From: Clostridia bacterium
Lineage (GTDB): Bacteria; Bacillota; Clostridia; Christensenellales; Aristaeellaceae
DNA length: 37,140 nucleotides
Assembly: GCA_017522345.1 (NCBI GenBank)
Contig: JAFWZN010000107.1
Location: 1-37,140, forward strand
Direction: 5' to 3'
Part shown: positions 24,122 to 33,695 of the stretch, in pieces
How the letters are laid out: the number at the start of each line of letters is the position of its first letter
How positions within the stretch are numbered: the first letter of the stretch is position 1
Position numbers and translations under genes: made by a program
The notes under the pieces: model-generated
Database searches by the model: none
What the model saw: only the letters and a program-made list of their open reading frames with translations
What the model was told of the DNA's origin: nothing

Positions 24122-26764
24122 TTACAGTCTCTGCTTTTTCTGCAGATTCTGCCACAGCTGCTCCGAAGTTTTGGTCGGATCAGACACAGGCTTCTCCTCA
24201 CGCCTGTGCGGTTGTCGCTTTATCGCAGATTGCTTTTCCCGCACCGAAATCGTCTTCTTTTGTATTGACTTCTCCCAGTTCAACCGCGTCTGGGCTATGT
24301 CAGCGACAAGAAGAGCCAATGCAGCCCACAACAGATAGGGCTGAAGAGATACCCTTGTATGGGTGGTCGTTTCAGGAAATGAGAGCATTTCTGAACCGAC
24401 AGTTGTACAAACTCCGCCCGTCTCCCGACTAAGCGTCTCCAGCACACCCATATCTGTAGCTCGCATATCATATTCCTGTGAATAAGGTGTGATCATTCCG
24501 CCATCGAGAGCGGCAACAAGCTCACCATCCTGCGTCATCTCAATCTGCACCGCATACGCGCCTGTCTGTACTGTTTCCACATCCGCCTCATAGCGGCTGG
24601 GCGAGACCTGCTGGAGATCGAGATTCTGCAAGGACCCATCAGGAAGAAGCACTTGCGCGGTAACCTTTGCTCCCTCTGCGGTATGCTGGGAAATATAACT
24701 CAACTTGCCGTTTTCCAACTGCATCTCGCCATCCTGACGCTGCATTGGTAGGATGTGCGATATCAGTCCGCCGAAGAAAGCCGCCGCATCCTCCCACGAA
24801 AGAAAACCGCTGCTCCACGCTCCCTGAACGTCGCTCGTCCAGCACAGCACTTTGCCAGCTCCGTATTGCCACCACGCAAGAATCGGATCTCCTCGATCGC
24901 TGACAAGCGAAACCGTTGCAAGCGCCCTTTCTGTGGTTGCCAGATATCCGTCCAGCGTTGGGAATCCAGGAAAGTCGGTCAGTGATTCATCCGTTACAAT
25001 CGGTGTGAAGCGCCGATTCTGAACATAGGAACCAGAAATCAGCATGGTCTCTTTGGTAAAGATTTTGGGCACATTATCAAACTGTCCTGCAGCATATGCA
25101 CGACCGCCTCCAAGAGCAGCGAGCTTTTGCATGATCTCAGTATCCGCACCGTTTCCGACAGCAACCGTTGTAAGCGTAATGCCCTTTGCCGCCATATCCT
25201 CCGCCAGTTCTTCGTATCCCTTATCTCCTGACTGTCCATCCGTGAGAAAAATGATGTGTTTATGTCTGGCTACTGCAGCATCCAGCGCATCATACGCCAT
25301 GGCGAGCGGTGTAAAAAATGCGGTGCCGCCGCCTGATCGAATCGTGCCGATCTGTTCCTGCATCGCTGCGACGTCCGTAGCATAGCTAAGAGGAACGACC
25401 CACTTGCCTTCATCATCAAAGGCGATAACACCTGCCTGATCCTGCTCGGTCAGCACCTCAATCGCACGGCACGCAGCTTCCTTGGCGACATCAAGACGGC
25501 TCACACCGTATTGTCCATCTGTCATGGAGCCTGACTTATCAATCACAAGGACAAGCGCTGTTGACGGCAGATCCATTTTGTTTCTGACGTCGATGGTAAC
25601 GGGCAGCATATTTTCCAGAGCGCTGCCGCGATAACCGCCCAGCGCATAGCTGTTGTCCCCACCGAACACGGCTAAGCCGACGCCGAATTCCTTTGCCGCA
25701 GTATCCAGAGCTGAGATCTGTTGATCTGTCAGCGTGTCTGCATCCACATTGGCCAGCGCAATTCCATTGTAGGCGCGCAGTTCCACCGCACTGTCCATCA
25801 TCGCTGCAGGCAGAATGGTTTCTGTCCGCATCCCTGCTGAAATAAGCATTTTCTCAAGCTCGCGTCCCGAATCTGGCTGGCCTTCGACGATCAGTATGCT
25901 TGGAGCGCCGGACACCGTTATGAAAGCTCCTGCGCGATCATTCTGAGAAACTCTGTCATCCGGCATAATGACCTGCGCTTCATAGGTGACAACGCCCGGC
26001 TGCGCCACGACGTCACGAAAAACAAATGTATTCTCTCCCTTCATCAGGGAAACATCGCGCGTCGCCGCAGTATTCCGGTTGGCTGTCAGTACAATCGTCG
26101 CATCAGATGCTTTCGATGCGTGTACAGTGACCGTTACCGAAATGCTTTGCCCTTGATAGGCTGTTCCCGGAATATCCAGGCTGGTGATCTGCGCATCGAC
26201 CATATCCATGTCTGAGAGCAGCAGCGTATTGACTGCAATGCCTCTGCTCTGAAGTACCGAGCTGTCTACTTCATTCAACAAGCCATCGCTTACGACGGCA
26301 ATTCCGCCTGATACATCGGATGGTAGCAGCGCTCCGGCCAGAGCAAGCGCCTGATCCAGATTGCTACCGGTGGCGTCTATCGCCGTTGTAATCCCTCTGT
26401 AGACAGGTGATTCCGAGAGCGGAACCTCTACCATGGCGTCCTTTCCGAAGGCAATGACGCCAACCTCCTGTCCATCTTCGTTCTCACTCAGCGCATCGCG
26501 TATCACGCCAGCAACGGCATCCTGTTGCTCAGTCATCGAATCCGATGCATCAACAAGAATCCATGCCGCCTTACCACGTGATGTGCCGGGTATGCTGGTA
26601 CCAGAAAGACTGAGAACTGTCAGCAGGATCAGCGCATATCGGAGCCCGTGGGATATTCTAGATTTTTTCGTCTTTGACGGCCAACGGCGCGCGGTCAGCC
26701 AAACAACGATCCCGCAAATCGAAATCAGCAACAGCATCCAGGGATACGTAAAGTCAAGCCACAC
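24122..26764 (-). CDS. Membrane protein with two vWA domains and a GATase1-like domain
   Basis: An 880-residue membrane protein. It has two N-terminal helices (about 7-24 and 42-58), a first von Willebrand A domain with MIDAS DASDS at 72-76, a beta-sandwich linker, a class I glutamine-amidotransferase-like domain at about 288-390 with the typical FGGDNSYALGGYRGSALENM, a second vWA domain with DKSGS at 409-413, a further beta-rich region, and a helix at about 800-825 before a basic tail. The GATase-like part has no visible Cys-His pair and is probably structural. The MIDAS sites should bind metal and protein partners outside the membrane. The GTG start overlaps the previous gene by 11 bases. 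It is the last gene of the operon. Confidence 0.85.
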   Translation of the reverse strand: MWLDFTYPWMLLLISICGIVVWLTARRWPSKTKKSRISHGLRYALILLTVLSLSGTSIPGTSRGKAAWILVDASDSMTEQQDAVAGVIRDALSENEDGQEVGVIAFGKDAMVEVPLSESPVYRGITTAIDATGSNLDQALALAGALLPSDVSGGIAVVSDGLLNEVDSSVLQSRGIAVNTLLLSDMDMVDAQITSLDIPGTAYQGQSISVTVTVHASKASDATIVLTANRNTAATRDVSLMKGENTFVFRDVVAQPGVVTYEAQVIMPDDRVSQNDRAGAFITVSGAPSILIVEGQPDSGRELEKMLISAGMRTETILPAAMMDSAVELRAYNGIALANVDADTLTDQQISALDTAAKEFGVGLAVFGGDNSYALGGYRGSALENMLPVTIDVRNKMDLPSTALVLVIDKSGSMTDGQYGVSRLDVAKEAACRAIEVLTEQDQAGVIAFDDEGKWVVPLSYATDVAAMQEQIGTIRSGGGTAFFTPLAMAYDALDAAVARHKHIIFLTDGQSGDKGYEELAEDMAAKGITLTTVAVGNGADTEIMQKLAALGGGRAYAAGQFDNVPKIFTKETMLISGSYVQNRRFTPIVTDESLTDFPGFPTLDGYLATTERALATVSLVSDRGDPILAWWQYGAGKVLCWTSDVQGAWSSGFLSWEDAAAFFGGLISHILPMQRQDGEMQLENGKLSYISQHTAEGAKVTAQVLLPDGSLQNLDLQQVSPSRYEADVETVQTGAYAVQIEMTQDGELVAALDGGMITPYSQEYDMRATDMGVLETLSRETGGVCTTVGSEMLSFPETTTHTRVSLQPYLLWAALALLVADIAQTRLNWEKSIQKKTISVREKQSAIKRQPHRREEKPVSDPTKTSEQLWQNLQKKQRL

Positions 26765-28532
26765 GTCGTCTCACCACCCATTCAATCATCGTCAGTAGCA
26801 GAAATAATGCGATCAGAGCAATCGTCAGCTCCTTTCCGCCCTCGAACGCCGCTGCAGCCCCGTCAGAGGCAATACTGGGTGCAGTGAACCGGACATCGCT
26901 CTCAGACAACGGCATGCGGAGCGCAAAATAGCGTTCGCCAGAGCCGCTGCCATCTTCAATCACAAGCGTGTACAATCCTGCATCAGTGGTTCCCGAAAAA
27001 CGGACAGCGCCATTCTCATATGCGGATAGATCCACTCCTTCTGCATTATTTTCGCTGTGCTGCGCGACTCCCCCATCCGGCAGGGAAAGCTGCATGTGTT
27101 GACCATCCGGCATTTCTATCCACGCATTTGCGCAGTCGGCAGGAACAGGGATCACCACATCCTTGCCGCAGAATCCGTCGCCTACATCTGCGGCGTTTTC
27201 CGGAAGCAGCTCATGAAGGATGTTCTGAATGAGAATCGGAAAATCATATTTCATCGGCAGGTTTGTATCGTGAATGTCAAAACCAAGCGCCACAGTCCGT
27301 CCATCTACTGCCATCACGCACTGATCGTCAATAGTCATCAGCGTCCTACCTCCGATGAGCGGACGATACGCCCGTACAGCCACATCGGAAAGAGTCAGCC
27401 CGGACGTCAGTCCGTCATCTCCTGAAAGCTGAAATATGCCTCGGGGTGCAGTCTCTTCACCCGCCAGTATCGCCTGGATTTCAGCGTCAGCGGTGAAATA
27501 CAGAGGAGAGTCGCCATATACATACAGATCAGCGTCCACGGAATTCCTTTCTTCATCCGTTGTCCGAATGATCTGTATATCATCGCGAAGAGCAATAGCC
27601 CGTTCAAGGAATATGCTGCTCTCGCCAGACAGTGCGACAGTGTAGGTACTCTGCATTTCTGTTACATAGTAAAGCCGGTTATCTGTCTGAATAGAATCGT
27701 TTTCCTGTATTTCCACATATGCCCACCGACATTCCGGGATATTTAGCGCAGTTCCCTCAGATCCTCCTGCAGGGATATGAAGAGTCCTTGCGTCGCATAA
27801 TACTCCTTCGGCATAGCACGCAAGCGTGATCTCCTTATCATCGCCATAGTTTACCGCGCGGGCGTAGCCAACACCATTTTCAACCTCGAAGGAATATACG
27901 GCACAGTTGTCAAGGCCTCTATTCGCATTGTGAACGGCAATTCCATCGGATGGGATGTAGTCATCCGAAAAAACGATGATGTTCAGTTCGCCAACCTCGC
28001 GCTCCATGGCTTCCGCAAGGGAAACAGCGCCCGACAGATCTGCAGTGCTGTTTGACGGTGCCAGTCCATTCAGAACCCTTCGCGCCGCACCCCTGTCCGT
28101 AGACCGCATCAGCAGCTGCTGTGTATCGTTGCTCACTGCCAGTATGGTCAGGGCATCCTCAGCGCGCATACCGTCAATGATCCCCCTTGCCGTCTCAACA
28201 GCCTCCTCAAGCCGCGTCTCACTGCCGTTCTTTGCCTGCATACTGGCGGAGAGGTCAAAAATCATCACTGTCTCTCCGCCAGCATCCCCCGGAAGAACCG
28301 GCCGCATCAGGGCAAAGACCAGAACCGCAGCCATCAGCAGCTGAATTGGCAGCAGAACATTTCTTCTCAGCTTCTGGAAAGGTTTACTGGCTGACAACTC
28401 CTGTCCTGCCTTCCTCCAAAGAAACGTGCTGGGTACATTTCTCACCTCATATTTTCGTTTCAGCAGATACAGTATCAGTATCACTGCCAGTGACAGAAAT
28501 CCCCAAGCAAATATCGGGTGCAGAAAAGTCAT
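26754..28532 (-). CDS. BatA-like membrane protein with vWA domain
   Basis: A 592-residue protein. The N-terminal region has two helices (about 5-23 and 59-77) around a cytoplasmic loop with the BatA-type segment VRNVPSTFLWRKA. A vWA domain follows with MIDAS DLSAS at 93-97 and a later SDDYIPSDG, then a long beta-rich region and a last helix at about 569-585 with a basic end. Bat proteins work with MoxR ATPases at the membrane and have been linked to stress tolerance and protein maturation. AAAGGAG precedes the ATG at 28532. It lies 11 bases after the DUF58 gene and overlaps the next gene, so translation is probably coupled. Confidence 0.85.
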   Translation of the reverse strand: MTFLHPIFAWGFLSLAVILILYLLKRKYEVRNVPSTFLWRKAGQELSASKPFQKLRRNVLLPIQLLMAAVLVFALMRPVLPGDAGGETVMIFDLSASMQAKNGSETRLEEAVETARGIIDGMRAEDALTILAVSNDTQQLLMRSTDRGAARRVLNGLAPSNSTADLSGAVSLAEAMEREVGELNIIVFSDDYIPSDGIAVHNANRGLDNCAVYSFEVENGVGYARAVNYGDDKEITLACYAEGVLCDARTLHIPAGGSEGTALNIPECRWAYVEIQENDSIQTDNRLYYVTEMQSTYTVALSGESSIFLERAIALRDDIQIIRTTDEERNSVDADLYVYGDSPLYFTADAEIQAILAGEETAPRGIFQLSGDDGLTSGLTLSDVAVRAYRPLIGGRTLMTIDDQCVMAVDGRTVALGFDIHDTNLPMKYDFPILIQNILHELLPENAADVGDGFCGKDVVIPVPADCANAWIEMPDGQHMQLSLPDGGVAQHSENNAEGVDLSAYENGAVRFSGTTDAGLYTLVIEDGSGSGERYFALRMPLSESDVRFTAPSIASDGAAAAFEGGKELTIALIALFLLLTMIEWVVRRRVA

Positions 28533-28543
28533 AATTTACTCCT

Positions 28544-29395
28544 TTATGTGAGCATGCCGCCTCGGGCAAGGGCAGGTATAAAGCTTTCCTCAAAGGGTCT
28601 TTCTCCCCACAGAAGCATATAGGGGACGCCTCTTTTGCAGCATTGCTCACGAATATCCTTCAGGAAAGCGTCCAACGCAGCATGATACTGCCTAAGCGCC
28701 GCCCCATCAATAAACAAGTCGATATCCGGCGCACTCTCAGCATCCTTCAGCTTTACTGCGCCCTCCAGATCCGGCTTCATTTCAAACGGTGAGAGCACAT
28801 GCACCAACGCCGTTTCCTGCCGCTTGTAGCGCAGATAATCCAAAGTCGATTCAATGCCTTCGTCAAAGTAGCAGTCGCTGATGAGAAAACACATTCCCTT
28901 TGGGAAAGGATCGATGTTACGTATGCCTTCAAGGCATTGTGTCGCACCGCCCATTTCACTGCAGTTCAAGAATTCAGAAGCCTGCTGATAGGCTCTGCGT
29001 CCTGACATATAGGAAGAAACAGATGGATTCCCTTCACGAATCCAAGCAATACGCAGCCTGTCGCCGCCGATGAGCGCCAGATAGCTGAGCGCCTCCGCAG
29101 CCTGAATTGCCTCGCTCCGCTTCGCCTGCATGGAAGCGCTGCCGTCCACAAGAATCGTCACAACGGCTTCCTGTTCCTCCATAAACAGCTTCATGAACAG
29201 CTTATCAAATCGTGCATAGGCATTCCAATCCAGGCGGCGAATATCGTCTCCCGGAGCATACTCACGGAAATCAGAAAACTCAGCGGACGAACCAAGACTT
29301 CTGGATCGCCTCACTCCCCCCGCGCCGCCGTTGGCTGGATTTTTCAAAGTAAGTCGCAGGGTATCGAGCCGGTTCAAAAAAGCATCGTTAAGCAT
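28544..29395 (-). CDS. DUF58-domain protein (vWA-like MoxR partner)
   Basis: A 283-residue soluble protein of the DUF58 family. The family core is clear: SLGSSAEFSDFREYAPGDD, then RRLDWNAYARFDKLFMKLF, then a vWA-like fold with MIDAS DGSAS near residue 84. It is shorter than many relatives and lacks the N-terminal membrane helices found in some. DUF58 proteins are nearly always encoded next to MoxR ATPases and are thought to link them to their substrates. AAGGAG lies before the ATG, which follows the moxR stop by 9 bases. Confidence 0.9.
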   Translation of the reverse strand: MLNDAFLNRLDTLRLTLKNPANGGAGGVRRSRSLGSSAEFSDFREYAPGDDIRRLDWNAYARFDKLFMKLFMEEQEAVVTILVDGSASMQAKRSEAIQAAEALSYLALIGGDRLRIAWIREGNPSVSSYMSGRRAYQQASEFLNCSEMGGATQCLEGIRNIDPFPKGMCFLISDCYFDEGIESTLDYLRYKRQETALVHVLSPFEMKPDLEGAVKLKDAESAPDIDLFIDGAALRQYHAALDAFLKDIREQCCKRGVPYMLLWGERPFEESFIPALARGGMLT

Positions 29396-29404
29396 GGCAG
29401 CTCC

Positions 29405-30385
29405 TTATCTCGGCGACAGCAAATTCAACAGCGATCCAATGATGCCATCGATCTTTTCCCCCGCAGTTAGCGCTTCAAAGTTTAGGGCCAGACGATGGCG
29501 CAGAGTTGCATAAGCGACATAACGGACATCATCAAAAGCGACATTGTATCGCCCTTGATTCAGCGCACGAACGCGAGCTGCGGAAAGCATTGCCTGTGCC
29601 GCGCGGGGACTTGCTCCGAATCTCAGATATTTACGGCTGATTTCCGGAGAGTTATCAAGCTCTGGATGAGTGGCCAGTACCAGCTTTAGAGCATACTCCT
29701 GAACGCTTGGCGCTATGGGTACCTGTCGGGCAATTTCACGCATTTCCAAAATATCCTGAGCATTCGCAACGGCACAGGCATGCTGTGTCTGCGACTTTAC
29801 CGTCATATCGACAATTTCGGAAAGCTCGTCCAAAGTTGGAAATGGCACGACAACCTTGAACATAAATCTGTCCAACTGCGCTTCAGGCAACGGATATGTT
29901 CCTTCCTGTTCGATGGGATTCTGCGTGGCCAGAACAAAATAGGGCTCGTCCAGCGGTCGGGTTTGTCCACCCGCTGTAACCGCATGTTCCTGCATAGCCT
30001 CCAGCAGCGCCGACTGCGTTTTGGGCGTTGCTCGATTGATCTCGTCCGCCAATACGATGGAGGAAAATAAGGGACCGGGCTGGAACTGAAACTTATTTCC
30101 TTCCTCCGTCTTGACCAGTATATTCGTTCCCGTGATGTCAGCAGGCATCAGATCCGGTGTAAACTGAATACGTGAAAAAGGCACTGAGAGCACCTTGGAT
30201 AGTGTCCGCACCAAATGCGTCTTGCCAAGACCGGGAACACCCTCCAGAAGAACATTGCCGCCTGCAATCACAGCCAACAGCAAATGCTCCACAACATCCT
30301 GCTGTCCGATCATTTCCTTCGCAATCTCATCCCGGATCTGTCCGTAGCGCACCACAAAATTTTCAATACTCTTTTTATCACTCAT
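29405..30385 (-). CDS. MoxR-family AAA+ ATPase
   Basis: A 326-residue cytoplasmic ATPase. It has Walker A GVPGLGKTH, Walker B VLADEIN, the sensor-type TQNPIEQEGTYPLPEAQLDR and the C-terminal lid with FGASPRAAQAML. MoxR ATPases form hexamers that act as chaperones for assembling metal sites or envelope complexes, recruiting vWA partners. I chose the ATG at 30385 because GAGG lies about seven bases upstream; another in-frame ATG at 30397 has weaker support. It is 16 bases after the membrane protein gene and just before the DUF58 gene, the usual MoxR-DUF58-vWA order. Confidence 0.93.
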   Translation of the reverse strand: MSDKKSIENFVVRYGQIRDEIAKEMIGQQDVVEHLLLAVIAGGNVLLEGVPGLGKTHLVRTLSKVLSVPFSRIQFTPDLMPADITGTNILVKTEEGNKFQFQPGPLFSSIVLADEINRATPKTQSALLEAMQEHAVTAGGQTRPLDEPYFVLATQNPIEQEGTYPLPEAQLDRFMFKVVVPFPTLDELSEIVDMTVKSQTQHACAVANAQDILEMREIARQVPIAPSVQEYALKLVLATHPELDNSPEISRKYLRFGASPRAAQAMLSAARVRALNQGRYNVAFDDVRYVAYATLRHRLALNFEALTAGEKIDGIIGSLLNLLSPR

Positions 30386-30401
30386 AGCATACCTCATACC
30401 G

Positions 30402-31850
30402 TCATTCTGTTAATGATGCAAAGTAAGCGTTCACCCAGCTGCGCTCCTGCGCAGTCAGGTTCTGGTTGTCAGCGGCCTTGACCGCCGCATCGGCATAATC
30501 AAAGATTACCTGGTTGTAGGGCACACTCTCCCCGATCTGACCCGCGCCCGGACCAAGCTGCGCCTGCATAGAATCCCCTTCCCCCTGCGGGCTTTGGGCT
30601 GAGATTTCCGTTTGCGAAGCATCCAGCCTTGTCGGATCGTAGATGCTCTCGTACTCGCCTTCCTTATACCGAGGATCAGCGTTTCCACGTCGGCCGGCCT
30701 GCTCCTGTCCGGAACCCTCCTGCGCCTGATTCGTGCTTCCCGGTCCCGCGCCATTGCCCACGCCTTCTCCCGGCTGATTTCCGATACTGTTCCCCTGACC
30801 ATTTCCGCCACTGTTTCCACCCTGACCGCCTGAGCCGATCGAGGATCTGAGCGAGGATAGCAATCGGGAAGCGCTGCCTAGCTGAGAGAAATTACCTGCC
30901 TGAACGGCAGACTGAAGCTGAGAGAGGCTTCCTGCCGCACCAGAAATATCTCCGCTCTGCATCGCTCGCGCAGCTGCGCCGAGCATGTTTTGCATATCAC
31001 CGCTCACTTGCTGAGACGCCGCATACAGCGAATCTGCCTCTGCAGATTCCAGGGCTTCTTCCATCATCTGCTCCTCACCACTATCCATCGCCTCAGCAAG
31101 GGCTCCCAGGCCATTGTCATTCAGCACATCGTTCAACTGATTGACTGCATCGCCCGCCATGCGTTCCCGCAGTGCTTCAAGCCGCTGCTCCGCCTCGCCG
31201 AGAGCGAGCATCGCATCCATCGGATCTTCTGACTCGCTGATTTCGCGGCTCAACTCTGCAAGAAGCTTTCGCAGTTCCTGTCTGTCTTTTTCAGACAGGT
31301 CACTCATCGGTTTCTCAGATTCCGTTTGCGCCTGCGTACTCGCTTCTTCCATTGTCTTTTCAAAGGCCATTGCACTCCTGAGAACTTCTTCCTGCGGATT
31401 GGGCACCAAACACAAGATAGTTGCCAATATGATCGCAGCACCAGCGATCAGACAGTGCCGCTTTATGGATGGGAACCGAATGCAACGGCAGTCAAATTGA
31501 GCCAATGCATCGATTGCATCACTATGTAGCAGCTCAGCCATGGGAGAGTTCTCTGTGATCATCAACGCAGTTTGAGCGCGTTCCTTCAGGCCGTGTACAT
31601 CCGCCGCCCGCGCACAGGACATATCATTCACCGGAATAAGCAATGAAACCAGAGCAGATATGAACACCGCAGACGAACATGCAATTCCAGTCAAACCAGC
31701 TTGGTCGCGAATTGGTATAATGAAGGAACATATCGTGATTCCTAGGAAAAGAGCACCTGCGGAAAGGACGCCATATCCGACGCCCTTCCACAGGTGAACA
31801 CAGCGAAGCTTCCTTCGAACAGGTCCCAACGCCTTTCTTATATCTTTCAT
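30402..31850 (-). CDS. DUF4175-like membrane protein with coiled-coil and Gly/Gln-rich tail
   Basis: A 482-residue protein with helices at about 22-47, 52-73 and 132-149, a long helical acidic region at about 160-290 likely to be a coiled coil, a low-complexity segment rich in Gly, Ser, Asn and Gln at about 335-390, and a C-terminal helical cap ending NAYFASLTE. The layout resembles DUF4175 proteins encoded beside MoxR-vWA genes in other bacteria, where the tail is thought to extend across the envelope. The match is by layout, not by firm motif. The start overlaps the permease gene by 4 bases (ATGA), with CAGGAG upstream. Confidence 0.7.
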   Translation of the reverse strand: MKDIRKALGPVRRKLRCVHLWKGVGYGVLSAGALFLGITICSFIIPIRDQAGLTGIACSSAVFISALVSLLIPVNDMSCARAADVHGLKERAQTALMITENSPMAELLHSDAIDALAQFDCRCIRFPSIKRHCLIAGAAIILATILCLVPNPQEEVLRSAMAFEKTMEEASTQAQTESEKPMSDLSEKDRQELRKLLAELSREISESEDPMDAMLALGEAEQRLEALRERMAGDAVNQLNDVLNDNGLGALAEAMDSGEEQMMEEALESAEADSLYAASQQVSGDMQNMLGAAARAMQSGDISGAAGSLSQLQSAVQAGNFSQLGSASRLLSSLRSSIGSGGQGGNSGGNGQGNSIGNQPGEGVGNGAGPGSTNQAQEGSGQEQAGRRGNADPRYKEGEYESIYDPTRLDASQTEISAQSPQGEGDSMQAQLGPGAGQIGESVPYNQVIFDYADAAVKAADNQNLTAQERSWVNAYFASLTE

Positions 31851-32764
31851 ACCTTTCTCCTGATACGAACATGCCGCGGTCGAACCAATCTGGCAGCAAG
31901 CAAAAGAAGTACCAGAGCTGTAATCACCACAAAAGCCATATTTATGAATGGAACGATATTATAGCCAATCTTTTTCATCATGAGGAAAGTAGCGTACAAA
32001 CGTCCATGTCCGCCTGCAAAATTCTGTTGTATAAAGGCGGTTTGATCTTCGATAAGCGAAATCAAGCCTACGCCCGGATTGACAAGCAACAGTTTGGGCA
32101 TCATTCTAAACCCATCCATCTGGGACATTGCCGCATAGGCAGCGTTATCGTACAGGATGTCGGTAATGCTCTTTTTATCAATCGAAGTCAGCAATGGAAT
32201 GATCGTCCCTATACCGATCAGCAGAATTAGAACATAGCTGATGATCGTGGCGGCAACCGTATTTTTCATGAACGAAGAACACAGGATGCCAACACATGCC
32301 GCTGCAAATGCGTAGACCATAAGGAACAGCATGCCTGTCAAAATCTGAAGAATTGATATACCGCCCAGCAGCATTGTCAGGCACATCACTGGCAAACCCG
32401 AAAAGATTAGCAATGCCAGAAACGCAAAGCTTTCCATAAGCTTTCCGAACACGATACTGAGAGAACCGGTATTGGTCACAAGCAAGAGCTCCAAAGTCTG
32501 TCTCTCACGCTCGCCGGCAATCGAACCGGCCGTCATGGCGGGAGCGACAAGTACGATCAGAGCAAACTGAGCAGCCATAAGAAGGCAGTAAGTCGTAATA
32601 CCAGCTGACATGCTATTGATATAGAACGTGCTGCCAAAGACAAACGTACTCATTCCAAGACACAGGAGAGCCATCAAAACAGCCACATATACGCCTATGA
32701 TCACAATCGTACGCACGGAACGCATGCGCCTGAGCGCAGATGAAGCAAGGATTGGATTAAGCAT
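31847..32764 (-). CDS. ABC-2 type transporter permease
   Basis: A 305-residue membrane protein with six predicted helices and a basic C-terminus (RPRHVRIRRKV). After the first helix comes the segment AGSIAGERERQTLELLLVTNTGS, the ERExGTLE-type motif of ABC-2 permeases that contacts the ATPase. ABC-2 systems usually export lipids, polymers or peptides, and GldF-like members act in envelope functions. It pairs with the ATPase encoded immediately upstream, whose end it overlaps by 8 bases. The substrate is unknown. Confidence 0.88.
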   Translation of the reverse strand: MLNPILASSALRRMRSVRTIVIIGVYVAVLMALLCLGMSTFVFGSTFYINSMSAGITTYCLLMAAQFALIVLVAPAMTAGSIAGERERQTLELLLVTNTGSLSIVFGKLMESFAFLALLIFSGLPVMCLTMLLGGISILQILTGMLFLMVYAFAAACVGILCSSFMKNTVAATIISYVLILLIGIGTIIPLLTSIDKKSITDILYDNAAYAAMSQMDGFRMMPKLLLVNPGVGLISLIEDQTAFIQQNFAGGHGRLYATFLMMKKIGYNIVPFINMAFVVITALVLLLLAARLVRPRHVRIRRKV

Positions 32765-33695
32765 TCTGCGTCACCTCCATAAACACTTTTTCAAGATTCA
32801 TGGGCGCACGATGAAAATCCGCAATGGGAAGCTCTTCACGCATGAGCATTCTGAGTACATCTGCACACGCAGCCTCTTCGCCATGCAGGCGCACCCGCAG
32901 CATATTGGGTTCTTCCTGTGTTATTCCCAATACAAGCGGATTTTCCTTGAGAAGCGTAACTGCTCTGTCGATAGGCCGCTCTCCGCACCCCGAAGTAAAT
33001 CGAATGTCCAGCGGTGCATCGCCGTTCATCTTCAATGCCAGTGCCTCGACAGTTCCGGAGAAGATTAGTTTTCCATGATCAAGAATGGTTAGGCTGTCGC
33101 ACATCTCCGAAAGCTCCGGCAGAATATGAGAAGATATCAGTACCGTTTTTCCCATATCCTTCAAGGATCGCAGAATGCCTTTCATCTCCGCTCTGGCGCG
33201 GGGATCCATGCCCGACGCAGGCTCGTCCAGAATCAATAGTTTTGGGTCATGTATAAGCGCGTGTGCCAGGCAAAGACGCTGCTTCATGCCACGGGAGAGA
33301 GAATTGACGTAGGCTTCTCGCTTGTCCGTAAGCCCCACAAGTTCGAGAAGCTGCTCGGTCATGCGCTGACGATCTTTCTTTCTGATACCATAGCAGCGAG
33401 CATAGAAATCAAGATATTCCCATGATTTCAGGTTGTCATAAACTCCGAAGAAGTCCGGCATATAGCCAACGAGGGTACGGGCTTTTCGGTTGTCCTTTCC
33501 TATGACAACGCCATCAATCTCCGCATATCCCGAGGATGCTGGCAAAAGCGTTGCTAGAATCCGCATGGTTGTTGTTTTACCGGCGCCATTGGGACCCACG
33601 AAGCCATGCAGCTCGCCATCGCCAATACTCAGATTCAAATGATCGAGCGCCAGAAAATTCCCGTAATAGCGGGTCAAGCCCTCAATTTTCAGCAT
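32757..33695 (-). CDS. ABC transporter ATP-binding protein
   Basis: A 312-residue ATPase with Walker A GPNGAGKTTT, signature LSRGMKQRL, Walker B LLILDEPASGMD and an H-loop in ISSHILPE. The C-terminal 90 residues are the extension seen in CcmA/GldA-type exporters. It powers the permease encoded next. The ATG directly follows the stop of the large exported protein gene (TAA then ATG), with GGTGAAG upstream, so translation is probably coupled. Confidence 0.93.
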   Translation of the reverse strand: MLKIEGLTRYYGNFLALDHLNLSIGDGELHGFVGPNGAGKTTTMRILATLLPASSGYAEIDGVVIGKDNRKARTLVGYMPDFFGVYDNLKSWEYLDFYARCYGIRKKDRQRMTEQLLELVGLTDKREAYVNSLSRGMKQRLCLAHALIHDPKLLILDEPASGMDPRARAEMKGILRSLKDMGKTVLISSHILPELSEMCDSLTILDHGKLIFSGTVEALALKMNGDAPLDIRFTSGCGERPIDRAVTLLKENPLVLGITQEEPNMLRVRLHGEEAACADVLRMLMREELPIADFHRAPMNLEKVFMEVTQNA

